64,000 nt of DNA, taken from the NCBI RefSeq assembly GCF_900163815.1, contig NZ_FUKO01000029.1:1-64000 (forward strand), read 5' to 3'. Below, piece by piece: positions 11,067-20,737 of this stretch. A program made the position numbers and the translations under genes. Within the stretch, counting starts at the first letter, position 1. Each line of letters starts with the position of its first letter. Under the pieces are notes generated by a model. The model was not told where the DNA came from. It was given only the letters and a program-made list of their open reading frames with translations, and searched no databases. The DNA is from Microbacterium esteraromaticum. Lineage in GTDB: Bacteria; Actinomycetota; Actinomycetes; Actinomycetales; Microbacteriaceae.

Positions 11067-11727
11067 GCAGGCACAGCCGATGCGCAACACGATGGATGAG
11101 AGAGCGACGATGACTGCAGAAGCCGGAACCGAGACGGCTCCGACCGCCGATCTTCGCGAGGAACGGTTCGAATCACCCCTCTCCCAACGGGTCGAGGCGA
11201 TCCTGCTGATCGTCGACGAACCGATCGCGCTGGTCACACTCGCTGCAGCGGTGCACGCCCCCGTGCCTGCGGTGCGCCAGACCCTGGAGACACTCGTCGA
11301 CGACTACGACGGCCGAGGAACAGGGACGCGTCGGGGTTTTGAACTGCGTGAAGTCGGCGGTGGCTGGCGGCTGTACGTGCGCGAGGAACAGGATGATCTG
11401 GTCGCGGAGTTCATCGGCGGACAGGCTCCGGCACGCCTGTCGCAGGCCGCCCTGGAAACCCTCGCGGTGATCGCCTACAAGCAGCCCGTCACCCGCGGTC
11501 AGGTGGCCTCGATTCGCGCCGTGAACGTCGACTCTGTTGTGCGCACGCTGCTGGCACGCGGGCTCATCACCGAGATGTTCGCCGATTCCGAGACCGGCGC
11601 CATCAACTACGGCACCACCGATGCGCTGCTCGAGCATCTCGGAATCAACTCGATCGACGAGCTGCCGCCGATCTCACCCCTGCTCGACGACGGCACCGAC
11701 GGTTTTGATGAAGGAGTACTGCGATGA
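11056..11727 (+). CDS. scpB: Segregation and condensation protein B
   Basis: Partner of ScpA in the SMC condensin complex, made of two winged-helix domains. Recognisable segments are SQRVEAILLIVDEPI near residue 40 and the second-domain motif ALETLAVIAYKQPVTRGQV. The start is uncertain: ATG at 11056 overlaps scpA, but in-frame ATGs at 11080, 11092 and 11110 would only trim a poorly conserved Thr/Glu-rich leader. The stop overlaps the rluB start (ATGA). Confidence 0.92.
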   Translation: MTDEQAQPMRNTMDERATMTAEAGTETAPTADLREERFESPLSQRVEAILLIVDEPIALVTLAAAVHAPVPAVRQTLETLVDDYDGRGTGTRRGFELREVGGGWRLYVREEQDDLVAEFIGGQAPARLSQAALETLAVIAYKQPVTRGQVASIRAVNVDSVVRTLLARGLITEMFADSETGAINYGTTDALLEHLGINSIDELPPISPLLDDGTDGFDEGVLR

Positions 11728-12560
11728 CACCGGACGACAGCGTTCTTCCCGCGATGGGCGAAGCGCCGGAAGGGGTGCGCCTGCAGAAGGTGCTCGCCAA
11801 TGCGGGGGTCGCCTCGCGCCGCGTGATCGAGCAGTACATCGTCGAGGGCCGCATCCGAGTCAATGGTCAAACGGTCACCGAACTGGGGCGGCGCATAGAC
11901 CCGGAATCCGACCTCGTCGACGTCGACGGCACCGCTGTGCAGCTCGATGTCTCCAAGCGCTACGTCATGCTGAACAAGCCCACCGGCGTGGTCAGCACGA
12001 TGAAGGACGAGAACGGTCGCCCCGACCTGCGCCGCTTCACCGACGAATGGCCCGAGCGGCTGTACAACGTCGGACGGCTGGATGCTGAGACCAGCGGTCT
12101 GCTGATCCTCACCAACGACGGCGACCTCGCTCATGTGCTCGCGCACCCCTCGTTCGGCGTGACGAAGGTGTACATCGCCAAGGTCGACGGTCTCGTCACC
12201 GCGCAGACGATCTCCACCCTCACCCGGGGCATCGAGTTGGAGGACGGGCCGATCAAGGCAGACAAGGCGCGCCTGCTGGATGCGTCTCGCGGCTCGAGCC
12301 TGGTGGAGCTCACGCTGCACTCAGGACGCAACCGGATCGTGCGCCGGATGATGGCCGCCGTCGGGCACCCGGTCGATGAGCTCGTACGCCGACAGTTCGG
12401 CCCGCTCCACCTGGGAGCCCTCCCTGCGGGGAAGGCACGCGAACTGAGTAAAATCGAACGTGGCGCGCTGCTGACCCTCTCGCGCCAGGATTCCGCTGTG
12501 CCCGCGACCTCAGATCGCACCCAGGCCAGCGACAAGGACCCCATCCAGGAGATCGAGTGA
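11724..12560 (+). CDS. rluB: 23S rRNA pseudouridine synthase, RluB type
   Basis: Isomerises a specific uridine in the 23S peptidyl-transferase region. The N-terminal S4 domain reads RLQKVLANAGVASRRV, and the RsuA-family catalytic motif is GRLDAETSGLLILTNDG with the nucleophilic aspartate. A final basic segment, GRNRIVRRMMAAVGHPV, is typical. AAGGAG lies 8 nt before the ATG at 11724. The scpA-scpB-rluB order is widely conserved in Gram-positives. 278 aa; the C-terminal ~25 residues are a low-complexity tail. Confidence 0.92.
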   Translation: MTPDDSVLPAMGEAPEGVRLQKVLANAGVASRRVIEQYIVEGRIRVNGQTVTELGRRIDPESDLVDVDGTAVQLDVSKRYVMLNKPTGVVSTMKDENGRPDLRRFTDEWPERLYNVGRLDAETSGLLILTNDGDLAHVLAHPSFGVTKVYIAKVDGLVTAQTISTLTRGIELEDGPIKADKARLLDASRGSSLVELTLHSGRNRIVRRMMAAVGHPVDELVRRQFGPLHLGALPAGKARELSKIERGALLTLSRQDSAVPATSDRTQASDKDPIQEIE

Positions 12561-13672
12561 GCCACCCCCACCGAGCGCATGTCGCCGCGCGGCTTTCGGG
12601 GACCGTCCGCATCGTTGGCGCAGGACTCCTCGGTTCGAGCATCGGTCACGCGCTGCGCGCGAAGGACATCGATGTCGTCCTCGCCGACGCATCGCCATCG
12701 CAGTTGCGTCTGGCCATCGACTACGGCGCCGGGCGACGTGCCCGCGACGATGACCGGCCAGGTCTGATCGTCGTGGCGGTGCCGCCTGATGTGGTCGCTG
12801 ACGTCATCGAGGCGGAGCTCGCCGTGTACCCGGATGCTGTCGTCACCGATGTCGCCAGCGTCAAGCTCGATCCGTTCGACGAATTGCGGCGACGCGGCGT
12901 CGACCTGACGCGATACATCGGCTCGCACCCGCTGGCCGGGCGTGAGCGCGGTGGTGCGATCTCGGCCCGCGCCGACCTGTTCATCGGCCGCCCGTGGGTG
13001 GTGTGCCGTGACGGCGAGACCCGCCCGGCCGACCTTGCGCTGGTCGAGGCGCTCGCGCTGGATGTCGGGGCGATGCCGCTGGAGATGACTCCGGAGGAGC
13101 ACGATCGCTCGGTGGCGATCACCTCTCATGTGCCGCAGGTGGTCGCGAGCCTGCTCGCTGCCCGCCTGGCGGACGCCGATGAGGGCTCGCTGCGACTGGC
13201 AGGCCAGGGGGTGCGCGACACGACTCGCATCGCTGCATCTGCCCCCGAGCTGTGGGTGCAGATCCTCGGCGCGAACGCCGAGCCGATCGTTGAAGTGCTC
13301 GATGCCCTGGCATCCGATCTCCGCGACGTCTCCGACGCTTTGCGGGAGCCGAACGCGCCCGGTTCGCGCCGGACAGTGGCGGATGCCATTCGGCAGGGCA
13401 ACGAGGGTGTCGAGCGGCTGCCGGGCAAGCACGGCCAGAACCGCCGCTTCGAGCAGCTCGTCGTCATGGTCGATGACACCCCCGGACAGCTGGGACGCCT
13501 GTTCGGCGAGCTCGGCGAACTGAACGTCAACGTGGAAGATCTGCGCCTGGAGCATTCGCCCGGTGCGCAGTTCGGTCTCGCCGAGATCAGCGTCGCTCCC
13601 GCGGCGCTGCGTGGCGCGATCGACGGGCTCGAAGAGCGCGGCTGGCAGATTGCGGGGAACACCAATGACTGA
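12557..13672 (+). CDS. tyrA: Prephenate dehydrogenase
   Basis: NAD(P)-dependent oxidative decarboxylation of prephenate to 4-hydroxyphenylpyruvate in tyrosine synthesis. The Rossmann motif [10 protein letters not shown] is at residues 22-31. The conserved [12 protein letters not shown] loop contains the histidine that contacts the substrate carboxylate. Residues from about 295 form an ACT domain ([20 protein letters not shown]), suggesting feedback control by an amino acid. GTG at 12557 overlaps the rluB stop. The next gene, cmk, starts inside its last codons. Confidence 0.9.
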   Translation: MSHPHRAHVAARLSGTVRIVGAGLLGSSIGHALRAKDIDVVLADASPSQLRLAIDYGAGRRARDDDRPGLIVVAVPPDVVADVIEAELAVYPDAVVTDVASVKLDPFDELRRRGVDLTRYIGSHPLAGRERGGAISARADLFIGRPWVVCRDGETRPADLALVEALALDVGAMPLEMTPEEHDRSVAITSHVPQVVASLLAARLADADEGSLRLAGQGVRDTTRIAASAPELWVQILGANAEPIVEVLDALASDLRDVSDALREPNAPGSRRTVADAIRQGNEGVERLPGKHGQNRRFEQLVVMVDDTPGQLGRLFGELGELNVNVEDLRLEHSPGAQFGLAEISVAPAALRGAIDGLEERGWQIAGNTND

Positions 13673-14360
13673 TGCAGCGAAATTCATCGCGATCGATGGG
13701 CCGGCGGGATCCGGCAAGTCGAGCGTCTCGAAGGCGATCGCGCGCCAGCTCGGCTTCGGCTACCTCGACACCGGCGCTGCCTACCGAGCGCTCGCGTGGC
13801 ACGTGCTCGAGCACGGTGCAGATACCGCAGATGCTGATGCGGTGCGCACTGCAGCATCCGACTTTCCCCTGAACCAGGGACTCGACCCCGATGACCGACG
13901 CGTGCACGTCGGCGAGGTGGACGTCACCGACGCCATTCGAGACCCGCGGGTCTCCGCTGCGGTGAGCGGTGTCGCCCGCGTGCCCGAGGTGCGCGTGCAG
14001 GTGAACGAGACGTTCCGCCGGATCGTCTCGGAAGCCGAATATCCCGCCGTCGTCGTCGAGGGCCGAGACATCACCACCGTCGTCGCACCGGACGCTCCGG
14101 TGCGCATTCTGCTGACTGCTGCCCCCGAGGTGCGCGCCGCGCGCCGTGCGGGGGAGCTGGCAGGAGAGAACGCCGCTGCCGTCGCCGAAGCGCTGCACAA
14201 GCGCGACGCATCGGACAGCAGCGTCGTCGACTTCCTCAACGCCGCGCCCGGCGTCGATGTCGTCGATTCCACAGAACTTGATTTCGCGCAGACCGTCGAT
14301 GCCGTGCTGGCAGTGATCGGACAGCGGCGCGATGCTGACAGAGGAGCTTCCCATGGCTGA
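13665..14360 (+). CDS. cmk: Cytidylate kinase
   Basis: Phosphorylates CMP and dCMP with ATP. The P-loop [12 protein letters not shown] is at residues 12-23, followed by [12 protein letters not shown] of the CMP-binding region and [11 protein letters not shown] with the conserved arginine and aspartate. 231 aa is normal. ATG at 13665 overlaps the tyrA end by 8 nt, and the stop lies 8 nt into der. The tyrA-cmk-der order is conserved in actinobacteria. Confidence 0.93.
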   Translation: MTDAAKFIAIDGPAGSGKSSVSKAIARQLGFGYLDTGAAYRALAWHVLEHGADTADADAVRTAASDFPLNQGLDPDDRRVHVGEVDVTDAIRDPRVSAAVSGVARVPEVRVQVNETFRRIVSEAEYPAVVVEGRDITTVVAPDAPVRILLTAAPEVRAARRAGELAGENAAAVAEALHKRDASDSSVVDFLNAAPGVDVVDSTELDFAQTVDAVLAVIGQRRDADRGASHG

Positions 14361-15873
14361 AGAAGAATACGAAGGCGCCCCCGATCACCTCGCCGACAAG
14401 ATGGCCGAGCTGGACGAGGACTTCGCCGAGCAGCGGGCCGAGACGATGCGCGCGTCGCTCTCGGACTACGACCTCGAGGACGACGATGCTGACCTGCTTG
14501 CCGGCGCTGTGCGCGGCGAGCACGACATCCACTACATGCCGGCGCTGCCCGTCGTGGCGATCGTGGGCCGGCCCAACGTCGGCAAGTCGGCGCTGGTGAA
14601 CCGCATCCTCGGCCGCCGTGAAGCCGTCGTCGAGGACACGCCCGGTGTCACGCGCGACCGCGTGACGTACAAGGCCGAGTGGATGGATCGCCGCTTCTCG
14701 CTCGTCGACACCGGTGGCTGGGAGCCGGATGCCAAGGGCATCGACCGCTCCGTGGCTGCCCAGGCCGAGATCGCGATCGATCTCTCGGACCTCGTGCTGT
14801 TCGTCGTCGACGCGAAGGTCGGCGCGACGTCGACCGATGAGTACGTCGTGAAGCTGCTGCGCAAGAGCGGCAAGATCGTCTTCCTCGTCGCGAACAAGAT
14901 CGATGACCCGCGACAGGATCCCGAAGCGGCAGCGCTGTGGAACCTCGGTCTCGGCGAGCCCTACCCCGTCTCGGCGATTCACGGCCGTGGTGTCGCCGAC
15001 CTGCTGGATGCTGTCATGGCGAAGCTGCCCGATGTCTCGGCTGTCGCCAAGGCCGAGATCGGCGGCCCGCGCCGCGTCGCGATTCTGGGGCGTCCGAACG
15101 TCGGCAAATCGTCGCTGCTGAACAAGGCCGCGGGGGAAGAGCGCGTCGTTGTCAACGAGCTCGCCGGGACCACACGCGACCCGGTGGATGAGATCGTCGA
15201 GATGGGCGGCAAGATGTGGCGGCTGGTCGACACCGCCGGCATCCGCCGTCGTGTGCACCTGCAGCAGGGCGCTGACTTCTACGCGTCGCTGCGCACCTCG
15301 ACGGCGTTGGAGAAGGCCGAGGTCGCCGTTGTCGTGCTCGACGTCAGCCAGCCGATCAGTGTGCAGGATCTCAACATCATCGACATGGTGCTCGAGTCGG
15401 GTCGTGCACTCGTGCTCGCGTTCAACAAATGGGATCGTCTGTCGGACGACGACATGGAGAACTCCGACCGTCGTCGATACCTGGAGCGCGAGATCGAGCA
15501 GGACCTCGCGCACGTCGCGTGGGCCCCTCGGGTGAACATCTCAGCGAAGACCGGTCGCCACTTCGACCGGCTCGTGCCCGCGCTGGAGAAGGCGCTGGAG
15601 AACTGGGATCGTCGCATCCCGACCGGCAAGTTCAACGCGTTCCTCACCGAGCTCGTCGCCGCGCACCCGCACCCGCTGCGAGGGGGAAAGCAGCCGCGCG
15701 TGCTCTTCGGCACCCAGGCCACGACTCGTCCGCCGACATTCGTTCTGTTCACGACGGGCTTCCTCGACCCCGGTTACCGCCGGTACATTCAGCGGCGCCT
15801 GCGGGAGATCTACGAGTTCGATGGAACGCCGATCGTCATCAACATGCGGGTGCGCGAGAAGCGGCAGCGCTGA
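14353..15873 (+). CDS. der: Ribosome biogenesis GTPase Der
   Basis: Tandem-GTPase assembly factor for the 50S subunit. The first G domain has [12 protein letters not shown] (about residue 72), the second [14 protein letters not shown] (about 245); a KH-like domain forms the C-terminus. An acidic N-terminal extension of ~65 residues before the first G domain is typical of actinobacterial Der. The start is ATG 14353, because GAGGAG at 14341-14346 is correctly spaced; an upstream ATG at 14332 is also in frame. 506 aa. Confidence 0.94.
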   Translation: MAEEEYEGAPDHLADKMAELDEDFAEQRAETMRASLSDYDLEDDDADLLAGAVRGEHDIHYMPALPVVAIVGRPNVGKSALVNRILGRREAVVEDTPGVTRDRVTYKAEWMDRRFSLVDTGGWEPDAKGIDRSVAAQAEIAIDLSDLVLFVVDAKVGATSTDEYVVKLLRKSGKIVFLVANKIDDPRQDPEAAALWNLGLGEPYPVSAIHGRGVADLLDAVMAKLPDVSAVAKAEIGGPRRVAILGRPNVGKSSLLNKAAGEERVVVNELAGTTRDPVDEIVEMGGKMWRLVDTAGIRRRVHLQQGADFYASLRTSTALEKAEVAVVVLDVSQPISVQDLNIIDMVLESGRALVLAFNKWDRLSDDDMENSDRRRYLEREIEQDLAHVAWAPRVNISAKTGRHFDRLVPALEKALENWDRRIPTGKFNAFLTELVAAHPHPLRGGKQPRVLFGTQATTRPPTFVLFTTGFLDPGYRRYIQRRLREIYEFDGTPIVINMRVREKRQR

Positions 15874-15876
15874 TCG

Positions 15877-15900
15877 CAGCGGGCAGATGACCGCCCGCTG
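15877..15900 (+). terminator. Hairpin terminator after der
   Basis: A perfect 8-bp stem CAGCGGGC/GCCCGCTG with an 8-nt loop begins 4 nt after the der stop. It lacks a long T tract, as is common in high-GC actinobacteria. It marks the end of the conserved gene run. Confidence 0.6.
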
Positions 15901-16004
15901 AGACGTGCTGTTCGTCCGCTGAGTGGGAGATAATGGGTGCGGATGCTGCAATCCGCGGCATCCGCACGGCATTGCCCACGAGGCACGCTTGAACAAAGGA
16001 TGCG

Positions 16005-17078
16005 ATGATGCGCCACACCCTGCCCCTGCCAGACTTCACGCACGAGCGGGTGGAGGTGATGACGGGGTCGCGCAGCGGACTGTTCATCGCGGTCGCCCTG
16101 CATTCCTCGGTGCTGGGATCCGCTCTCGGGGGTGCTCGCCTGTGGACATACCCGCACTGGAGTGACGCTCTCGGCGACGCGCTGCGGCTCTCGGCCGCGA
16201 TGACGCTGAAGAATGCCGCCGCAGGCCTGAATGCCGGTGGTGGCAAGTCGGTGATCGGACTGCCCGAAGACACCGTGCTGGACGCCGATCGTCGCCGCGC
16301 GGCCTTCCTCGACCTCGGCGATGCGGTCGAACTGCTCGGTGGTCAGTACCGCACCGCAGAAGACGTCGGCTCGACGACCGACGACATGCTCACCGTCAGT
16401 GAGCGCACGGCGCACGTGGTGGGCCTGCCGTCGACCGTGGGCGGCTCCGGTGAGCCGGCCGGACCGACCAGCCTTGGTGTCTACGCGTCGCTGCAGGCAG
16501 TTCTCGAGCGGGTGACGGGGTCGGCGGATGCTGCCGATCGCCGAATCACGATCTCGGGTCTAGGGCAGGTCGGCGGACGCCTGGCTTCGCGCCTCGCGGA
16601 AAATGGTGCGCGCCTGACTGTGACCGACATCAACCCCGCGCGGCGGGAGTTCGCCGAGTCTCTGGGTGCGGCTTGGGTCGAGCCTGGAACCGAACACCTG
16701 ATCGCCGGTGACGTGTTCGTGCCCGCTGGCATCGGGGGCTTGCTGACCGACGAGGTCATCGATGCACTCGATGTGAAGGCCGTGTGCGGGCCCGCGAACA
16801 ACCCGCTCGCAGAGCGCTCGGGAGCCGGGCGACTGGCCGACCGCGGCATTCTGTACGCGCCCGACTTCGTAGTCAATGCCGGTGGTGTGATCTATCTCGA
16901 CCTCGAAGCCAAGCAGACGGGCACCAGCGATGAGATCATGGCCCGCGTGGCCGGCATCGGCGACACCGTGCGTACAATTCTCGACGATTCGGAAGCGCGC
17001 AGCATCACCCCGCTGCAGGCGGCGGAAGAACTCGCCGCAGCCCGTCTGCGCGCCGGCGCGCAGGTCGGAGTTCGGTAA
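16005..17078 (+). CDS. Leu/Val/Glu-type amino-acid dehydrogenase
   Basis: NAD-dependent oxidative deaminase of the Glu/Leu/Phe/Val dehydrogenase family. The substrate-binding and catalytic region is LKNAAAGLNAGGGKSVIGL (about residues 68-86). A GSGEPAGPTSLGV segment precedes the Rossmann fold, whose nucleotide motif is GLGQVGGRLA. The C-terminal PDFVVNAGGVIYLD is characteristic of leucine/valine dehydrogenases, so branched-chain amino acids are the likeliest substrates. 357 aa. Start ATG 16005 (or 16008) is preceded by AAAGGA. A possible -10, GATAAT, lies at 15929-15934, but no clear -35 is seen. Confidence 0.85.
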   Translation: MMRHTLPLPDFTHERVEVMTGSRSGLFIAVALHSSVLGSALGGARLWTYPHWSDALGDALRLSAAMTLKNAAAGLNAGGGKSVIGLPEDTVLDADRRRAAFLDLGDAVELLGGQYRTAEDVGSTTDDMLTVSERTAHVVGLPSTVGGSGEPAGPTSLGVYASLQAVLERVTGSADAADRRITISGLGQVGGRLASRLAENGARLTVTDINPARREFAESLGAAWVEPGTEHLIAGDVFVPAGIGGLLTDEVIDALDVKAVCGPANNPLAERSGAGRLADRGILYAPDFVVNAGGVIYLDLEAKQTGTSDEIMARVAGIGDTVRTILDDSEARSITPLQAAEELAAARLRAGAQVGVR

Positions 17079-17130
17079 CGCGCGGACGCTCTGGCCCTCG
17101 GGGGGCGGTGCGGCGTGGAAAGCTGGAGAT

Positions 17131-18060
17131 GTGACGATCGTCCCTTCTGCCCCCGGTGAGCCGCGCCGCCCCGATGGGCCGCGCAACAGCGGCGACGCCT
17201 GGGTGGTCGCGGAAAGCGGGGAGAAGTACTGGGGCCGCTACGGCGCCGCGGGCGTGCTGGCGGTGGATGCTGATCGCGGAGTGCTGCTGCAGCTTCGGGT
17301 CGGCTGGAGCCATTTCGGCGGTACTTGGGGTGTGCCTGGTGGGGCGCTGCATGAGGGCGAGACCGCTCTCGACGGGGCGGTGCGCGAGGCGCAGGAAGAG
17401 GCCGGCATCCCCGATGGCGCGCTGCGCCCGAGGTTCGTGCGAGTAGTGGACCTCGATATCTGGTCGTACACGACGGTCGTCGCCGATGTCGCGGTGGCAT
17501 TCGAGCCGGTGATCAGCGATCCCGAGAGCGTGGCTCTGGAGTGGGTGCCGATCGACGAAGTCGACCAGCGACCGCTGCATCCAGGTTTCGCGGCGGCGTG
17601 GCCGGTGCTGCGCGAACTGCTGACCGTGCGCCCGGTGATCGTCGTGGATGCGGCGAACGTGATCGGTTCGGTGCCCGACGGCTGGTGGGAGGATCGTGCA
17701 GGGGCGGCGAAACGGCTGCGTGACCGGTTGGCGACTGTGGAGATACCGGCGGAATCGCTGGATCTGCCGAGCGGGTCGGCGGCGGCGGGGGAGCGCTCGC
17801 CCGCGTCAGTGACGCAGTGGTCTCCGGAGATCGTCCTCGTGGTCGAGGGCAAGGCGCGAAGCCTGCCGGATGCGCCTTCCACTGTTACGGTGGTGCGTGC
17901 CAGCGACCACGGGGACGACACCATCGTCGACGAGGCGCGGCGCCGCGTGGATGCGGGAGCGACCGTGACCGTCGTCACCAGTGACCGAGAGCTGCGGGAG
18001 CGCGCGGAGCGGCTGGGCGCTCGGACTCAGCCGGCCGGCTGGTTGACGCGCGGGTGCTGA
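17131..18060 (+). CDS. Nudix hydrolase fused to an NYN/PIN-like domain
   Basis: 309-residue two-domain protein. The N-terminal half is a Nudix domain with box GGALHEGETALDGAVREAQE continuing EEAGI (about residues 75-98). From about residue 170 a second domain begins VIVVDAANVIGS. It contains WWEDRAGAAKRLRDRL, ASDHGDDTIVDEARRR and VVTSDRELRERAERLGA, the acidic pattern of NYN/YacP-type PIN-like nucleases. Together these suggest a nucleotide or RNA-end processing enzyme; the substrate is unknown. GTG at 17131 has GGAGA upstream. The gene appears monocistronic, with a short repeat-containing gap before the convergent HNH gene. Confidence 0.75.
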   Translation: MTIVPSAPGEPRRPDGPRNSGDAWVVAESGEKYWGRYGAAGVLAVDADRGVLLQLRVGWSHFGGTWGVPGGALHEGETALDGAVREAQEEAGIPDGALRPRFVRVVDLDIWSYTTVVADVAVAFEPVISDPESVALEWVPIDEVDQRPLHPGFAAAWPVLRELLTVRPVIVVDAANVIGSVPDGWWEDRAGAAKRLRDRLATVEIPAESLDLPSGSAAAGERSPASVTQWSPEIVLVVEGKARSLPDAPSTVTVVRASDHGDDTIVDEARRRVDAGATVTVVTSDRELRERAERLGARTQPAGWLTRGC

Positions 18061-18127
18061 CGTGCCGGTTCTGACGTGCCGGTTCTGCCGGTTCTGGCGT
18101 GCCAGTGCTGACGGGCGATCTGCATCA

Positions 18128-19756
18128 TCAGAATGGGCAGGCGGCGAGTGGCACTTCAGTGGTCGGTCTGACCTCGGCTGGGCTGATATCCACAGAATCG
18201 GTGCCCGCCGAATCGGTGCCCGCTGAACCGTTGCCGAGGGTGTCGGTCGGCACGAACATCACGCGTCGCGGTGGCGAGTCCGTATGCACCCGTCCGTTCG
18301 GGCTGATCCATTCGAGTTCCCAGTTCGGCAGCTGTCTCACCTTCCAGCGATGGGCTTCCGGGACGCTCGGATGTTTCAGCACATGATGCGATCGACACAG
18401 GTGCGCGAGATTGTTCAGAGCAGTCGGTCCTCCGAGAGCATAATCGTGCGTGTGGTCTATATCGCAGCGGTGCACAGGCATCCGGCATCCGGGGAACCGG
18501 CAGTGCTGGTCGCGAGCCCGCAGGAACCGCTTCATGCCTGTGGTCGGAGTATAGGTGTCGGTCTGAGTGACGAGACCCGAGGGATCGAGGAACAGCCGTG
18601 TCCAACCACCATCGCGTCCGGCCAGTGTGCGAGCGACATCGGGAAGAAGTGGTCCGTGCCCGTCGAGCATCGCAGCCTTATCGTCGAGGTCGGCGAGCGT
18701 GCTGCCCGCGATGGTGACATGAATCTGACCGGTGATGTTCTGCAGCCCGGCGCCCTGCACCTCTGAAGGGTCGGCACCCAGCATCAGATCGATGAGCAGG
18801 TCGGAGCGGATCTGGTCGAGCGTTCGTGGGTCACCGGGAATCCGGACGACGCTGGGGCCGGCCGCGATCTCTCGGTCGATCGCATCGCAGCATGCGGCGT
18901 ACTGGGCCGGATCTTCGGGGAACTCGGACTCGGGGATCCAGTGATAGGTTCTGCTCGGCTCGCCCGGGTGGAATGGATCGACGGTGTAGGTGTCTTGCAC
19001 GCCGAAGATCACGCTGCCGTTCGAGAACAGGCTGTTGGCAGAGAAGTCGTCGGGCTGGAGGCATTCGGCCATGGGGCCGACGGCGGGGTCGCGGTCTTCG
19101 ACATGTCGACGTTGGTGGAGAGCCATCTGCGTCAGGCGATCCAGAATCGCGGTCGCGTAGTGCTCAGGAACCACGGCCTGCAGAAGAGCCAGGCCGTCTC
19201 CGACCGACCGGACCGTGACTGCGCGCTCGCCTGCGGCTGAGTGCTGCCGTTCGCTGACCGTCTGCTCTGCCAGGACCGCGGCGATCTCTCGTACATGCGC
19301 GCGCGTGCGAGCCGGCGACTCGTGCTCGGCGAACTGCACGGAAGCGGCTTCGTAGACGCCGAGCACGTCGGCCTCGACGGTGCCGTCGTGGATGGCCGCG
19401 ATCACCGGTGACGCGGCGCGAACGACTTCACGTACGTGGGCCGCGGAGATATCTCCGGACCCGAACGACGCTCTGAGGGCGGGGAAGTCGCTGGCGAGGG
19501 ATCTCGCATCGGTGAGTGCATGCTCGATGCTGCCTCTCGCCATGTGCGCAGCAGCGGAGAGTTCTGCCACCATCGAGCGCCAGATGGCATCGCGGTGCAG
19601 CGGTTCGCTCTCGACGTCTGCGTCGAAGAGCGCGGCCCTGCGGCCGAGTGCGGCGGCGGCTTTCGCCTCCCATTTGGCGGCCTCGCGCCGGGCCTCAAGC
19701 CACTCTTCGAGCAGCAGCGTGTGCTGATCGGAGTCGGCGGGGAGGTTGGTGGCCAT
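18128..19756 (-). CDS. DUF222 domain HNH endonuclease
   Basis: 542-residue member of the DUF222/13E12-like family, usually multicopy in actinobacteria. A helical DUF222 region fills the first ~350 residues. The C-terminal HNH motif contains CRFPGC, CDIDHTHDYALGGPT and NLAHLCRSHH, the metal-binding ββα unit. The Ser/Thr/Asp-rich end is low complexity. No Shine-Dalgarno precedes the ATG. An AT-rich TAATAT (complement of 19763-19768) sits only 6 nt upstream, so the transcript may be leaderless. Its cellular role is unclear; spread with mobile elements is often proposed. Confidence 0.85.
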   Translation of the reverse strand: MATNLPADSDQHTLLLEEWLEARREAAKWEAKAAAALGRRAALFDADVESEPLHRDAIWRSMVAELSAAAHMARGSIEHALTDARSLASDFPALRASFGSGDISAAHVREVVRAASPVIAAIHDGTVEADVLGVYEAASVQFAEHESPARTRAHVREIAAVLAEQTVSERQHSAAGERAVTVRSVGDGLALLQAVVPEHYATAILDRLTQMALHQRRHVEDRDPAVGPMAECLQPDDFSANSLFSNGSVIFGVQDTYTVDPFHPGEPSRTYHWIPESEFPEDPAQYAACCDAIDREIAAGPSVVRIPGDPRTLDQIRSDLLIDLMLGADPSEVQGAGLQNITGQIHVTIAGSTLADLDDKAAMLDGHGPLLPDVARTLAGRDGGWTRLFLDPSGLVTQTDTYTPTTGMKRFLRARDQHCRFPGCRMPVHRCDIDHTHDYALGGPTALNNLAHLCRSHHVLKHPSVPEAHRWKVRQLPNWELEWISPNGRVHTDSPPRRVMFVPTDTLGNGSAGTDSAGTDSVDISPAEVRPTTEVPLAACPF

Positions 19757-19809
19757 ACTTCAATATTAGTACATAACTTCGAATAACGGAAGGGGGAAAT
19801 GCTCTTATT

Positions 19810-20187
19810 TCACGATTCGCCGTGCCCGCGCAAGCGATCTATCTCGCGGCGCTCGCGCTTGGTCGGGCGTCCCGCGCCCCGGTCGCGGACGGCCAGCATC
19901 GCGGTCGGTTCGCGCGGCGGAGTGCGGTCTTCGTAGGCCGTGACGGCGACGGGTGCTCCGACTCGTTTCGACAGGGTTGTGCGCACGACGAGAATGCGAT
20001 CGAAGCCCGAGATGCGCACCCGCACCTCGTCGCCCGGCTTGACCGTCTGCGCAGCCTTGATGCGATCGCCGTTGACTCGGATATGCCCGGCTCGGCATGC
20101 CGTCGTCGCTGCCGAACGGGTCTTGTAGATGCGGATCGCCCAGAGCCAGCTGTCGATGCGCACGGGCTTCACAGCATCCATGGTCAT
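19810..20187 (-). CDS. S4-domain RNA-binding protein (Hsp15-like)
   Basis: 125-residue protein with one S4 domain (RIDSWLWAIRIYKTRSAATT, then GHIRVNG) followed by a basic tail ending GRPTKRERREIDRLRGH. This matches the Hsp15/YbcJ-like group, which in E. coli rescues stalled 50S subunits carrying nascent chains. ATG at 20187 is chosen because GGAGA and GGAG lie just upstream; a longer frame to 20538 has no coding character before it. Confidence 0.82.
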   Translation of the reverse strand: MTMDAVKPVRIDSWLWAIRIYKTRSAATTACRAGHIRVNGDRIKAAQTVKPGDEVRVRISGFDRILVVRTTLSKRVGAPVAVTAYEDRTPPREPTAMLAVRDRGAGRPTKRERREIDRLRGHGES

Positions 20188-20233
20188 CTCCGATTCTCTC
20201 CGGGGTCTGTCCGTCATTCGTGGCCCCAACCGC

Positions 20234-20686
20234 TCATGCTTCGACGGTGACGGTAGTGACGACTCCGTGCGCATCGAGATGCGCCGCGGGCCAGCATTCT
20301 TCGGGGAAGTGCTGTCCGCAGCTGTCGACGAAGTGCAGCACTGTTTCGTCGGCCGTCGCTTCAACGGCCTCGAGCAGCAGGTCTTCGGCTGCTTCGTCGA
20401 GTTCTGCCGCGGTCGGTTCGGTGTCGCTGAAGTGCGCTCTGATGGCATCCGAAGCTTGGCGGCGGATGTTCGCGAGGTCGGCGATGACGGCGCGGATGCG
20501 GGGGAGCAGCTTCTGCACACCTTCGGGCGTCGTGCCATCGATCATCAACTCGACATCTTGGTCGGCGAGAGTGACGGTGCCGGCGTACCAGTCGTGCGTG
20601 ACGACACCGCCGTCATCGAGGGTGGTTTCGGCGCGCGTCAGCCGGCCGAGCTCCGGGTCGTCGATGATTGGGTGCTGGATGCTCAT
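20234..20686 (-). CDS. Conserved hypothetical protein, DUF2004-like
   Basis: 150-residue acidic protein starting MSIQHPIIDDPELGRL with a repeated β-hairpin-like pattern (TTLDDGGVVTHDWYAGTVTL) and a helical second half. No membrane segment or catalytic motif is visible. The beginning resembles the DUF2004 family, but this rests on memory of the family and is not certain. It lies 46 nt upstream of the S4 gene on the same strand. Confidence 0.6.
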   Translation of the reverse strand: MSIQHPIIDDPELGRLTRAETTLDDGGVVTHDWYAGTVTLADQDVELMIDGTTPEGVQKLLPRIRAVIADLANIRRQASDAIRAHFSDTEPTAAELDEAAEDLLLEAVEATADETVLHFVDSCGQHFPEECWPAAHLDAHGVVTTVTVEA

Positions 20687-20737
20687 ATCGCCACGCTAGC
20701 GTGCGGGTGCGACACGGTCAGTTCGCGAGGCCGCGCG

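Noticed and set aside
18057..18127. Short repeats of GTGCCGGTTCTGAC after the Nudix/NYN gene
   Set aside because: Three imperfect 14-20 bp units in a 70-bp gap between convergent genes. They do not form a clear hairpin and are likely simple slippage.
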